A stretch of DNA of 40,149 bases from Clostridiales bacterium (GTDB taxonomy: Bacteria > Bacillota > Clostridia > Oscillospirales > Oscillospiraceae), in the NCBI GenBank assembly GCA_022786995.1, contig JALFUW010000114.1, forward strand, positions 1-40,149, given 5' to 3'. Positions 25,001 to 32,153 of the stretch are shown here, one piece after another. The notes under the pieces are model-generated. The model searched no databases and had not been told where the DNA came from. It saw only the letters and a program-made list of their open reading frames with translations. The stretch's first letter is position 1; each line of letters begins with the position of its first letter. The position numbers and the translations under genes were made by a program.

Positions 25001-27332
25001 CATTGCCAGGGCGGCCTATGTGATCGACCCCAGGTACCTTGCTCGGGGCATGACCATGAAGGGCGGCATCAATGAGGCAATGCAAAACTCTGGCCTTGCT
25101 GTGTGGAAGAGCCTGGGCTATTTCGACACCAACATTGCCAGGAACATGCGAGACCAGATCAAGCACACGGATACCGCATTTGACAAGTTCACGGACAAGA
25201 GCATGAAGCTTGCGGAGTTTGGCGATAAGGTAACCTGGGGCGCTATCTGGAACGCTGCGAAGCTGGAGGTAAAGGAGACACGGCATCTCAGCGGGGATGC
25301 ACTGATGAAAGCCACCCAGGAGCGATTTGACGAGATCATTCTTTCCACGCAGGTGATTGACAGCACGATCTCCCGCAGTGACATGATGCGGAATCAGAGC
25401 CTTGCCGTGAGTGAGGTCACCAGCTTCCGTTCAGAACCCACGGTCACTTACAATATGCTTCTGGACAGCTACATGGACTTCAACATTGAGTTGCGCAAGA
25501 CCAAGAGCGCCAGCACGGCGTTCAGGAGAACGGGCATGAAGATGGTGCGGGCAGCTACCGTCTATGCGGTGACAACGGCACTTACTGCGGCTGCGGCGGC
25601 AATTGTTGATGCTTTCCGAGACGATGACGATTACCAGCCCGCCGTCGAGAAGTGGATAGAGCACTTCTGGGATAACGTGAAGGAGATCAAGGAGCCTTGG
25701 CGTCTGCTCCCGATTGTTGACCAGCTCTATGATATCTTCCTGAACAACGAGACCCCGGACAGTATGCTGTGGCAGAGTTTTGTTCAGCTCAAAAAATCCG
25801 GCGCTTCCGCTATTGAGCTTTTGAAAACGGTCTTCGGCGACAATCCAGAGGCAACCAGCAGATACACCGCATGGGGCAAGGCATACACCGTCTTGCAGGG
25901 CCTCAGCTCCATCTCCGGCCTTCCCGTATCCGCCGCCTATCGTGATCTCAAGGCAATCTGGAACGCTTCCGGCGCTCTTCTCTGGCCGGATAAAAAAATC
26001 AAGTTCTATGACAGCGGTGTGAAGAACCAGGTGAAGTATGGCATACAGGATGGCTACCTGACGGAGGAGGAAGCGATCTCCATTCTTGTGGAGAGCGGGG
26101 AGGTATCTGACCCGGACGACGCATACTGGCTCACTCAGGAATGGCTCCACGCCGATGACAGTGAGTGGACGAGGTATAACGACCTATACGCCGCTATCAT
26201 GTCCGGGGACGAAAAAGCATTTTCCGCTGCTCAGGAGGCGCTGGGAGACCACGGTATAGCTGCCTCCAGCGTGCGCACGGAGGCGAAGAATGAGATTGGC
26301 CGTCTTTTCCGAGGCGATGACGGCACCGGCAGGAAAATGGATGTCAAAACAGCGGTTGATGCACTGCAAACCTATGCTGGTCTTGGAGAACTTGAAGCGA
26401 AACATCTGGTTGATGAATGGCGCTTCCAGGTTGACCATGACGGGATGAAACTCTCAGAACTTGGCGAGGCGTATGTGAATGGACTTGTCACAAAGCAGGA
26501 TGCAGTACGATGGCTTGTCAATTACGGCCATGAATACAAGAAAGATGCTGAGGAAAAGGCCATCCAATGGGACTGCGAGAAAGACACGGGGATAAAATAC
26601 AGCAATTTGAATGACGCCTATATCCACGAAGAAATCACAGAGCAGCAAGCGCAGGCGTATCTTATGAAATACGGTGGGCTGACACAGGCCGAAGCCGATG
26701 CCAAGACTTTGCAATGGGATCTGGCAAGGGACTATGGTATTCAGTACGGCAGTGAGGATGAGGGGATCAAGAAAGCTCTCATCGAGGATTTTATCGACCA
26801 AGATACGGCAATCACGATTATGGAGGTATACGGCGGAAAGACCCATGAGGAAGCGGTGGACTATTCATACCAGTATCTTTTCACAAAGGACACCGGCTAC
26901 AGCTTTTCAGAGATTCAGCAGGCTCTTGAGGACGGCGTAATCAACGAGGAACAGATGGCCGATTGGTACAGGCTGGGCTCCATCTATACACACGGCTCCG
27001 AAGAAAAAGCCTGGGAGTATGTTGAGGTAGCCAAGTGGAAAAGCGAAGTTCCCGGCGGCGAGAGCATGAACCGAACCGGTCTGGAAAAATGGAACAAGAA
27101 TAGTGGAAAACTGAAGGCGCAGGGCCTTAGTGAAGAGGACTTCGCAAAGGTATGGACTATTTATAGCAAGGCAGACGCCGAGTATGATTCCAATGGAAAC
27201 CAGACCAAGGAAAAGGCAGAGGTTGTAATGGAGAAGATTGGGCAGCTCACCGGTTATACCAGGACGCAGCTCACAGCGCTTGGCTACTCAGTCTACAGCG
27301 CAAAAAAAGTAAACGCATACAAGACCTGGTAA
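16056..27332 (+). CDS. Giant polyvalent protein, putative injected virion effector
   Basis: 3758 residues, 28% of the genome. In order: coiled coil (about 95-310); Gly/Ala-rich hydrophobic region (about 415-690); HEXXH-type peptidase (His1094, Glu1095, His1098 in HEFTH, preceded by VYLDVHAG); a module with Cys1398-x-x-Cys1401 (CALCFVDAKRF) running to about 1860; a class I methyltransferase with LDASSGLGYG near 1943; coiled coils (about 2130-2240 and 2370-2480); a large helical domain with a hydrophobic helix near 3167-3188; and tandem helical repeats (about 3325-3665). This mosaic fits the large polyvalent proteins of phages, thought to be injected to modify host targets. Its place after an ejection-type gene supports that. 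GGAGG precedes the ATG and a terminator follows. Confidence 0.85.
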   Translation: MAISVSDFHNYVSGYNEARDSGKSVEEAKEAGAYAAGFQKEQVSSPSKAQPLSSYTDKKWINTGGGRRHVDNFEVRNGRIFDVASENAAIRNTQADYEQFLNGKLKEYGSGRTGRFGQYTNNFMDINRYAEHEMFMSTVNVNNLEKQLKELQKEYEKVRISGTGGSAETDLKKQIANVESQIKEYQLDAKAAGEYMNLVKESQAAEDAWNKAQKAGMNSMDWYDQTKAEYDDIQQQLDDLYDQRRNAVRAAEAEDYSGWATDDLSAASIGGKNKADVSNIEGQIIRLTYQQDELKKQLGYANRYRWESVDTTDEQAIALGKATYEQQHQQWTDQMDTVSKLPTAGDYGAVSKRMLTLSTSKDYKEPTEDWTEQQKNTYYVLLGDGSDTRRADEFAMNTNNLIQQQKNQAKADAIGEKATSSFHSGAWRTVAATGAGLASGLEYLGDLQELAARGVIMEKPFGLADYNQAVTGSISSYLNNQYGTLGEIAGPLAGKGLGDAYQTALSVGQSWAAMALTGGASAAVNVMFFGQAAKQTLDEQLAKGTDPYKAVLMGTLAGSAEVIGEIFSLGNIKALQAGQTKGLLLDILRSAGIEGSEEGVTTLLNTFADRIVNGNDSDYYVALEGYISQGMSYADAERAAMKDWVNGIAYDMIAGAVSGGISGGVGGPAVRAANEVVTGFQEFDGDTKTLLDTAAGYKDTKAADLAAKYGGKESITVRQAGKLGKAIEKATEQQNERNIHNAISAELKARGVTSNTGDISDAIQKSASGKMLTKEEHYLVRDTPGARDIRDELFDRMTNGKLDAEKLAAEDTPQWLKNIEQKNGAAVAGEAMFGKLQREAAEQRLTEADRIETINPEVTIGDVSGKVSGVTSAGKTAQITITGADGKQSSVNLDDALESGSIPSDVAYLARSAAAFGPAANDVYNLYSPTQTAREYIAAMDAAINTVAANVGSRSAFEQSDSVKYLTKEQRDFAWSEGQKQRSQAHENTVASKDTSKKKTQPREGRVSYGGVTYEGRTFKATTADKVKPEVRRVLEKFSAATGVDIVFYESEADQRGDYVGANGFYRNGTVYLDVHAGANSTSEKEAVLITAAHEFTHFIRENAPRRYNQLKEFVTEHLLENGYDFETLVERKIKAAQKDGGLSRDAAVEEVVADACEMVLGNSKAIERLAKEKPGLAKRIADWLNEFFTDIRKAFDGVEARHEEAKAMLDYMDELAKLWDDALVEAAESGGEVSPTESGVIYDNAGNPVAESTGDGTVMLSIRTYEEEGRDVLRKYLDTAVAQKKLTKAEAKDMAEEIERIYDICREFEGKYAQFGAWSRAEVVRDTHGRPVFSVVSPNGEYKMNLDFSLVCKKRRTLDAVFNEMARRGIIDDFELGQKSVVKINEIIRKHGFETACALCFVDAKRFRQASMADQFVRLYNELVTSLVSDDQQSNIAYFNFSQNTNRVAIKNGVDTWSSAKLDFSHLNHVMNTYGKGTVEYKAAKYIKDHAEGRKLLQRGDFMSSSGFDAVKIQNKTILKLYNSKKGTGGPKAAFGDVQYLNEIVRKAKSWTPEKAFAVGGVRVQSFSDYIPRMVFDYVQMIYDLAAVGLPAHAYTKETLFAKQFGLTGIKINMSLIPAIAKDGIAPGLDANGDYVWAGESFNYDEAVAIQNADGYTENCGTICVGVSEAHIRKLLRDPNIRMVIPYHKSGLNPIVAHMNKIAAFTDYTTLKTNPGGCQNTIDKNGNKVEKDFNFNAAVQKHGDPRAAADEYLKWCAANQYTAKFAEFANEDNYYKLLEDFTLYDNAGSFVPQRAVKAVFPTEESAFGSMKELIEAGLQEDAVIEGKRDKTLSAIVDEIEQTLPKTEAEIPETEVKQADRDIEAIDSRTKFSLREVEPIQPSSDKWKRTLTTTEAKSRFPSLWDVAAEESEVRNPTQISSTVKSYRKIYDFLKAEGFDGTILDASSGLGYGTRAGIEEYGFDVEDIEPYPDKSYNPKYKDYSTLNKKYDVIISNAVLNVLPQDQRDALTIKMGELLNDGGRIFINVRGKDVDTLASTKTNVNISPMEWFVGSTGSYQKGFTKPELVAYLQDALGDGFIVKPTNLFGAVSAVVTKDGGIKLSDRDYSYNALVSKPDGKPGESTLFSRRDSAEGLTKEEARAQAAAYTRLKAENAELRRRIEYWKGQTQRTKQATVRQADVNRFARQLIKRYGSTADQAYIRQALQEMGDYLVQNNGEALDYNQLHQMAVTVAAELVATAEATEESSYADDVAGEILSAIRNTDIRLDRQYFNDLPEGFRRDFRGKLHIFTDKGRSVDSIYAELQEEYGYDLFPVIDNPADQLVMMGDIFDWLSAGPEIYNPFRGAENEATLSIANEIMDTMLGEDIRQTAPTMKDKADAKVAEVKAEGKQKLDQLRSDKNARIQEIRRQESLRRQEVRAKEKAAKWDKVAEVKAYYQNMQKNAAEKRRENAASKKYRDRVFDKVNTLETWLRKNTDKEHIPEALKEPLIAFLSSIDLTSKQQLKGKGPTQRDIKYTEALQKIKDIVENQAKYLNDPDNANGLDVYLDIPNGFDQSIKDHIESVNSILSGTDLDMSGPVVMMSSDQLKDLDFILTVLTNSIKKINQYITESHFASVMEGARESNAYMKELGKTRDKTVIGDNAEKFTLWSNTLPYYAFKRFGAAGVERFQALMNGWGKMAMNVQTVMQFTDKTYSAEEAKRWEENVRTIDLSDGSQVRMTDAQIMGLWCLARREQGLGHILVGGIRVGDIEPKGVSKKRIQQNDASHLTQDDLNSIFGLLSDRQIEVAKKLQEFLNTTCSEWGNEVSMARFGYRQFTEQFYYPINVDRNNLPMSDPQARETDIFRLLNMSATKALTPNANNSVVINSIFDVFAAHTADMAKYNGLALPILDLLKWYNYKDKSYRDVVDSLGNITTQMTAESVQSIMERTYGKMAQKYVMNFMKDLNGVREGGRNEELLKGMVGRYKAAAVGANLRVAIQQPTSIARAAYVIDPRYLARGMTMKGGINEAMQNSGLAVWKSLGYFDTNIARNMRDQIKHTDTAFDKFTDKSMKLAEFGDKVTWGAIWNAAKLEVKETRHLSGDALMKATQERFDEIILSTQVIDSTISRSDMMRNQSLAVSEVTSFRSEPTVTYNMLLDSYMDFNIELRKTKSASTAFRRTGMKMVRAATVYAVTTALTAAAAAIVDAFRDDDDYQPAVEKWIEHFWDNVKEIKEPWRLLPIVDQLYDIFLNNETPDSMLWQSFVQLKKSGASAIELLKTVFGDNPEATSRYTAWGKAYTVLQGLSSISGLPVSAAYRDLKAIWNASGALLWPDKKIKFYDSGVKNQVKYGIQDGYLTEEEAISILVESGEVSDPDDAYWLTQEWLHADDSEWTRYNDLYAAIMSGDEKAFSAAQEALGDHGIAASSVRTEAKNEIGRLFRGDDGTGRKMDVKTAVDALQTYAGLGELEAKHLVDEWRFQVDHDGMKLSELGEAYVNGLVTKQDAVRWLVNYGHEYKKDAEEKAIQWDCEKDTGIKYSNLNDAYIHEEITEQQAQAYLMKYGGLTQAEADAKTLQWDLARDYGIQYGSEDEGIKKALIEDFIDQDTAITIMEVYGGKTHEEAVDYSYQYLFTKDTGYSFSEIQQALEDGVINEEQMADWYRLGSIYTHGSEEKAWEYVEVAKWKSEVPGGESMNRTGLEKWNKNSGKLKAQGLSEEDFAKVWTIYSKADAEYDSNGNQTKEKAEVVMEKIGQLTGYTRTQLTALGYSVYSAKKVNAYKTW

Positions 27333-27339
27333 AGCAGGG

Positions 27340-27371
27340 AAGCCACGGGAGAAATCCCGTGGCTTTTCTTA
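27340..27371 (+). terminator. Terminator after the giant gene
   Basis: Perfect 11-bp stem AAGCCACGGGA / TCCCGTGGCTT with a GAAA loop (27340-27365) followed by TTCTTATTT. It separates the portal-to-giant unit from the scaffold-capsid unit, so the capsid genes should have their own promoter in 27372-27462; AT-rich TTATTATATGAT near 27400 is a candidate -10 region without a clear -35. Confidence 0.88.
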
Positions 27372-27462
27372 TTTGAGGGGGGGCCCACATTCTACGGCGT
27401 TTATTATATGATTTTCGTATGGTAGAGGCCACCTTACGGCCAATAAGATATGGAGGCATCCC

Positions 27463-28563
27463 ATGCGAAACTTTTTCAAGATGTTCAGTCTCCAGTTTTT
27501 CGCCGACGGCGCATCCGGCGAAGGAACGGCAGATAGTGCATCTTCGGGCGAAACTGCTGCCGCCGCCGGGCAGCTCACGGGCGATACGACTGCCGCCGCC
27601 GGGCAGGAAGAAGAGACACAGGCAGACAGACTTGAGAGATTGGGAGTTCCGAAGGAAAAGGCCGAGAAATATCGGGCGAGAAAGGCAAACCGGATCGCCG
27701 CCAATGCTTCCTCCGTGACGGCAGCTGCGTCGCAGGAAAAAGAGGAAGTGAATGGTACAGACGACACCGGCAGCCAGCAGGACGCCGCTGCATCTGACGG
27801 CCAAGATCAGCAGACCGCAGAACCTGCAATGCAGGACTGGGACACGCTGATGAAGAATCCGGAACTCAACCGCAAAATGCAGGAAACGGTAAGGGCCAGG
27901 ATAAAGCCCCTCCAGGCCAGAATCGAAGGTTTCACCCCGATTCTTGAACTGCTTGGCAGACGTTACGGGGTCGATACCAGTGATCCGTCCAAAGTGGACA
28001 TGGCCGCTCTTGCAAAGGCCGTAGGCGATGACGATTACTTCTATGAGGAGGAATCCTCAGAGCTTGGCCTTGATGTTCCCGCCACAAAGAAACGGGTGCA
28101 GCAGGAGCTGGAGCTGAACGCCAGAGACCGTGCACTGAAACAGCGGGAGGACGCTTTGTCCGAATCTCTTGAGGAAATGACGATGCGCCGGCATGTTGAG
28201 AAAATGAATAGCGATGCGGCGGCTCTGAAGAAGTCATTTAAGGATTTTGACCTGCAGAAGGAGCTGCAGAACCCCCGCTTTGCCGCGATGGTTTCCCCTG
28301 GTGGCGGCCTGAGTGTTACTGAGGCTTACTATGCCATTCATCACAGGGAGATCGAGGAGGCGAAGGAAGCGGAGACTGCACGCAACGTCGCAAAGGCATT
28401 TTCCAACAGCATCCAGTCCGGCAGGCAGTTGCCTGTCGAGAATGGGATGAACAGCAGAAATCCAAGCCCAGCACCCAACAAATCGTACAGACAGATGACG
28501 GCAGCCGAACGTGCAGAGTATAAAGCCAGAATCCAGCGGGAGGCTGCCATGCGGAAATATTAG
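27463..28563 (+). CDS. Scaffold protein with Prp-type leader
   Basis: 366 residues. It starts MRNFFKMFSLQFFADGASG: the LQFFA at 10-14 matches the end of the L27 leader cut by Prp. Residues 15-125 are low complexity and acidic, the middle is helical and highly charged, and the C-terminus (RQMTAAERAEYKARIQREAA) is a basic helix, the usual capsid-binding end of phage scaffolds. It is encoded directly before the capsid gene. ATGGAGGC precedes the start. The scaffold chaperones shell assembly and leaves or is degraded; N-terminal trimming by the phage Prp is strongly suggested. Confidence 0.88.
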   Translation: MRNFFKMFSLQFFADGASGEGTADSASSGETAAAAGQLTGDTTAAAGQEEETQADRLERLGVPKEKAEKYRARKANRIAANASSVTAAASQEKEEVNGTDDTGSQQDAAASDGQDQQTAEPAMQDWDTLMKNPELNRKMQETVRARIKPLQARIEGFTPILELLGRRYGVDTSDPSKVDMAALAKAVGDDDYFYEEESSELGLDVPATKKRVQQELELNARDRALKQREDALSESLEEMTMRRHVEKMNSDAAALKKSFKDFDLQKELQNPRFAAMVSPGGGLSVTEAYYAIHHREIEEAKEAETARNVAKAFSNSIQSGRQLPVENGMNSRNPSPAPNKSYRQMTAAERAEYKARIQREAAMRKY

Positions 28564-28577
28564 AAAGGAGATAATTT

Positions 28578-29666
28578 ATGGAATTTATGAGATATGACCT
28601 TCAGCTCTTCGCCGATGCCGGCACGTTGGTCAACGGTACGGCAGGATATGTCAATGCAGAAACCGGCGCAGTGACCCAGTTCTCCGGGGTCAATACGCTG
28701 TCCCCGGAAATGAAAGATTTCTACGACACCGAGCTTCTGGAGAACGCCAGAATCGAGATGTTCTATGCCCAGTTTGCCAAGCGGCAGGCTCTTCCCGCCA
28801 GACACGGCGGCAAGGTTGAGTGGCGGAAGTTTAACACCTTTGCCCGTGCCAGCAAGCTGCAGGAGGGTGTGATCCCCACCGGGCAGAAGTTTGGCGTTAC
28901 CACGGTCAGCGGCAGCATTGACCAGTATGGTACCTATACTTCCATCACCGACAAGCTGGAACTGCGTGCCTATGACGATGTGATCATGGGCGCCACTGAG
29001 GAAATGGGCGCTTCTGCCGCAGAGACCCAGGAGGCCCTGATCAGGGATGCCCTTCTGGTAGGCACCAACGTGCTTTACTGCGACAACATCGAGAAAGCAA
29101 CCGGCAATGCCAAGTCCACCCCCACCAGCTGCGCAACCATGGGCGCTTCCGACACTGACGGCTATTCCCTGCTGACCCCTTCCATGATCAACAAGGCCGT
29201 CACCATCATGAAGAAGAACCGGGTGCCCCGTATCAATGGCCGGTACTATGCGGTAATTCACCCCTCTGTGGCCCATGACCTTCGTGAGTGTGAGGGCTGG
29301 ATTGAGGCCCACAAGTACGCCCGGCCGGAGGAGCTGTTCAACGGTGAGATCGGCGAGCTGCATGGCGTTCGTTTCATCGAGAATGTGTTCGCCCCGGTGC
29401 TGGGCGGCAGCACTTACCAGAACAAGTCCAGCGGCGTCACTTATGCCACTTACTTCTTCGGTAAGGACGGCTTCGGCATCATCGACCCGGAGGGCGGCGC
29501 CCTTCAGATGATCATCCACGATAAGGGTGAGATCGGCGGCCCGCTGAACCAGTTCAGCACCATCGGCTACAAGTTCGAGACCAACGGTGCCACCATCCTC
29601 TATCCGGAGCGTATCCTGCGTGTGATGAGTGTGTCCAGCTTCAGCGCCACCGACGCGGTCAACTGA
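28578..29666 (+). CDS. Major capsid protein, N4-gp56 family, with Prp-type leader
   Basis: 362 residues. The core YDTELLENARIEMFYAQFAKRQALP, GGKVEWRKFNTF, DKLELRAYDDVIMGATEEMG and YYAVIHPSVAHDLR is typical of the N4-gp56-like HK97-fold capsid family. The N-terminus MEFMRYDLQLFADAGT carries LQLFA (8-12), a variant of the L27-type Prp site, so the mature protein probably starts near Ala12. The ATG at 28578 follows AGAAAGGAGATAA; a second Met at residue 4 is possible. A weak hairpin follows the gene and may set expression relative to the tail genes. Confidence 0.93.
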   Translation: MEFMRYDLQLFADAGTLVNGTAGYVNAETGAVTQFSGVNTLSPEMKDFYDTELLENARIEMFYAQFAKRQALPARHGGKVEWRKFNTFARASKLQEGVIPTGQKFGVTTVSGSIDQYGTYTSITDKLELRAYDDVIMGATEEMGASAAETQEALIRDALLVGTNVLYCDNIEKATGNAKSTPTSCATMGASDTDGYSLLTPSMINKAVTIMKKNRVPRINGRYYAVIHPSVAHDLRECEGWIEAHKYARPEELFNGEIGELHGVRFIENVFAPVLGGSTYQNKSSGVTYATYFFGKDGFGIIDPEGGALQMIIHDKGEIGGPLNQFSTIGYKFETNGATILYPERILRVMSVSSFSATDAVN

Positions 29667-29675
29667 AAATCATAA

Positions 29676-29700
29676 GAGGGCGGATATTCCGCCCTCATTC
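29676..29700 (+). terminator. Hairpin after the capsid gene, probable attenuator
   Basis: Perfect 9-bp stem GAGGGCGGA / TCCGCCCTC with a TAT loop (29676-29696), followed only by ATTCT. It lacks a full U tract, so it probably reduces read-through or stabilises the abundant capsid mRNA rather than ending transcription fully. Confidence 0.65.
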
Positions 29701-29716
29701 TGAAAGGAGATAAACT

Positions 29717-29962
29717 ATGGCTATCAAACGTGTGAAGATGCGGATTGAGAAAGTACCCGGCCTGATGATGGACGATGTGATTATCGGAATCAACGGTGTC
29801 AACTACCAGATCCCCAGAGGGAAAACTGTGGAGGTGCCGGACTTCGTAAAGGAAGAATACGACCGTTCCGTCATGGCACAGGAGAATCTTTTTGAGACTG
29901 AGAACAGCCGGAAGTATGTGGAGCCTTCCAGCAACGATTTTGACGGCTCCCAGGTGTTTTAA
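29717..29962 (+). CDS. Small structural-region protein, unknown
   Basis: 81 residues beginning MAIKRVKMRIEKVPGLMMDD. Beta-rich, with NGVNYQIPRGKTVEVPDFVKEEYDRS in the middle and a polar tail. Small proteins of this look follow N4-gp56-type capsid genes in gut phages and are probably head-completion or decoration proteins. AAAGGAGATAA precedes the start. Virion role is inferred from position. Confidence 0.7.
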   Translation: MAIKRVKMRIEKVPGLMMDDVIIGINGVNYQIPRGKTVEVPDFVKEEYDRSVMAQENLFETENSRKYVEPSSNDFDGSQVF

Positions 29963-29980
29963 CTAGAGCCGGGGGATGAT

Positions 29981-30397
29981 ATGCAGATTGATGAGATCAT
30001 CGCCCGGGTGGACAGCCTGGAACCGAACCAGTACGAAAAAGAGACAAAGCTTTCCTGGATCAGCCAGCTGGACGGAAAAATATTTTCTGAAATCATCCTG
30101 ACCCATGACGGCGCCCCGACTCGTTTGCTGGAACACAGCAATAAGGACGATGACACCGGCCAGCTAATTTATATGCCCTATGAGAGCGGCAATGAGGATC
30201 CCATTGCCGGGCCTCCTTACGGTGAGGACATGTACTGCTACTACCTGGAGGCCATGATCGCTCTGCACAACATGGAGACCAGCAAGTATAACCAGCAGAT
30301 GTTGGCCTATAACAACGCCTACACCGAGTTTGCCAACTGGTATAACCGGACGCACCGCCCATGCCCGGCCAAGGGTGGAAACCGTTTCAAGTTCTGA
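29981..30397 (+). CDS. Probable head-tail adaptor of podovirus type
   Basis: 138 residues. Opens IDEIIARVDSLEPNQYEKETKLSWI and contains YYLEAMIALHNMETSKYNQQMLAYNNAYTEFANWYNR, an all-helical bundle. Size, helix content and position between capsid and tail hub fit the adaptor ring that extends the portal in short-tailed phages (gp4 role in P22). No sequence match to gp4 is claimed. GGGGGATGAT precedes the ATG. Confidence 0.6.
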   Translation: MQIDEIIARVDSLEPNQYEKETKLSWISQLDGKIFSEIILTHDGAPTRLLEHSNKDDDTGQLIYMPYESGNEDPIAGPPYGEDMYCYYLEAMIALHNMETSKYNQQMLAYNNAYTEFANWYNRTHRPCPAKGGNRFKF

Positions 30398-30407
30398 GGT
30401 GATCTTT

Positions 30408-32153
30408 ATGCCGTTCCTTCCAGCAATGCCTGAGCGATCAGTTCAGCGCAGAACAACCGATGTCTTCGCCGGGTATAATCACCGCCTGAAGATTGCGGAT
30501 GGAGAGTTCTATGACACCAAGAACCTGACCACCAGTTACTATCCGCTGCTTGCCAGTCGGAAAAAGCGTGGCATTGTGCAGCACTTTACGGACTTTCAGG
30601 GCATGGCTTCCCTCAATGATAAGCTGGCTTATGTTGATAACAGGGTGCTCTACTACGATTACTCAGCGACGCCGGTCAATGGGCTTTCCGACGGGGAAAA
30701 GCAGCTGGTGACTTTCGGCGCTTACATCTGTGTTTTCCCGGACTCCGTGTACTATAACACGGTTGACCCTACGGACTACGGCCCCATGGCTTCCAGCCTC
30801 ACCATCAGCAACGCGAACCTGGAGTACCGCATGTGCAACAGCGATGGAGTAGAGTACGGAGCCGCCACAAAGGCCGATACGGCCCCGGAGAGCCCGACAG
30901 AGGGGCAGCTATGGATAGACACCAAGTACAACAAGCTGATGCAGTACAGCGTGTCCAGCGTGACCTGGGTGCAGCTTACCAACGTTTACACCAAGATCAT
31001 CTTCCCAGAGCTTGCCGCTGGCAGCCGCCCTTCCGATCAGTTCAAGCAGTATGACGCTGTGACCATCGAGGGCAGCAGCATTGATGACCTGAACGGGAGC
31101 AAGGTGCTTTATTCCGTTGGGGAAAATTTCGTGGTTGTGGTTGGCATTCTTGACAATGTGCAGAGCCAGACCGGGGCCACCATCAAGATGTACCAAGTGA
31201 TTCCGCAGATGGACTTCGTCATTGAGTGCAAGAACCGTCTGTGGGGCTGCTTCTACGGAAAGAACGATTCCGGCGAAACCATCAATGAGATATACTGCTG
31301 CGTCCTGGGGGACTTCAAAAACTGGTACCGCTTCATGGGAGTTTCCACAGACTCCTATGTAGCCTCCGTTGGAACGGAGGGCCCGTGGACAGGGGCGGTC
31401 AACTACCTGGGATATCCCACATTCTTCAAGGAGAACGCCATCCACCGGGTGTCAGTCTCTGCCGCTGGTGCACACCAGATTATGGACACGCCGGCCCGTG
31501 GCGTGCAGAAGGGAAGTCATAAGAGCCTGGCCATCATCAATGAGACGCTGTATTACAAGAGCCGGGAGGAAGTCTGCGCCTATCAGGGAGGATTTCCCTC
31601 TGGTATTTCCCAGGCATTGGGAGACCTGAAATACAGCGGCGCAGTTGGCGGCGCGCTGGGGGACAAGTATTATCTCTGCATGAAGGATTCCTCTGACCTT
31701 TATAGCCTGTTCGTGGTGGACACCGCCAAAGGGCTGTGGATTAAAGAGGATGAACTCCAGTGCCAGGAACTGGTCAGGTGCAATGGGGAGATGTATGCGG
31801 CGTCCGAAAGCACGCTTTGGGCCTTGACTGGATCAGACGGAGTGCTTGAGGGTTCTGTGCCGTGGATGGCAGAAAGTGGGATCATGTACTATGAGTACCC
31901 GGATAAGAAGTATGTCTCCCGGTATAATCTCCGCCTGTCAATGGAAAAGAGCAGCCGGCTGAAAATATTTATCGAGTACGATTCTGACGGCGTATGGGTT
32001 CCAAGTGGTGAGATCTTTTTCTCTGGCACCGGAACTGTCACTGTCCCGATCCGGCCCCGTCGTTGTGACCATCTGCGCCTTCGACTGGAAGGCCGTGGCC
32101 ATTTCCGCCTGTTTTCCATCGCAAGGATTTTGGAGATAGGGAGTGATTACTGA
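30408..32153 (+). CDS. Tail hub / nozzle protein, beta-rich
   Basis: 581 residues from ATG 30408 behind GAGGTGATC; an upstream start at 30330 would overlap the previous gene and lacks a ribosome site. The protein consists of repeating beta blades (LNDKLAYVDNRVLYYDYS, KNRLWGCFYGKN, INETLYYKSREEVCAYQGG, ALGDKYYLCMKDSSDLYSLFVVD, CNGEMYAASESTLWAL), suggesting a beta-propeller core. It opens RTTDVFAGYNHRLKIADGEFYDTKNLT. Proteins like this build the tail nozzle below the adaptor in podoviruses (P22 gp10 role). Structural function is likely; the exact role is inferred. Confidence 0.75.
   Translation: MPFLPAMPERSVQRRTTDVFAGYNHRLKIADGEFYDTKNLTTSYYPLLASRKKRGIVQHFTDFQGMASLNDKLAYVDNRVLYYDYSATPVNGLSDGEKQLVTFGAYICVFPDSVYYNTVDPTDYGPMASSLTISNANLEYRMCNSDGVEYGAATKADTAPESPTEGQLWIDTKYNKLMQYSVSSVTWVQLTNVYTKIIFPELAAGSRPSDQFKQYDAVTIEGSSIDDLNGSKVLYSVGENFVVVVGILDNVQSQTGATIKMYQVIPQMDFVIECKNRLWGCFYGKNDSGETINEIYCCVLGDFKNWYRFMGVSTDSYVASVGTEGPWTGAVNYLGYPTFFKENAIHRVSVSAAGAHQIMDTPARGVQKGSHKSLAIINETLYYKSREEVCAYQGGFPSGISQALGDLKYSGAVGGALGDKYYLCMKDSSDLYSLFVVDTAKGLWIKEDELQCQELVRCNGEMYAASESTLWALTGSDGVLEGSVPWMAESGIMYYEYPDKKYVSRYNLRLSMEKSSRLKIFIEYDSDGVWVPSGEIFFSGTGTVTVPIRPRRCDHLRLRLEGRGHFRLFSIARILEIGSDY

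Noticed and set aside
16056..27332. Virion RNA polymerase like that of N4
   Set aside because: Size and capsid family invited the idea, but I find no T7-type polymerase motifs, and the recognisable modules are peptidase, methyltransferase and helical repeats.
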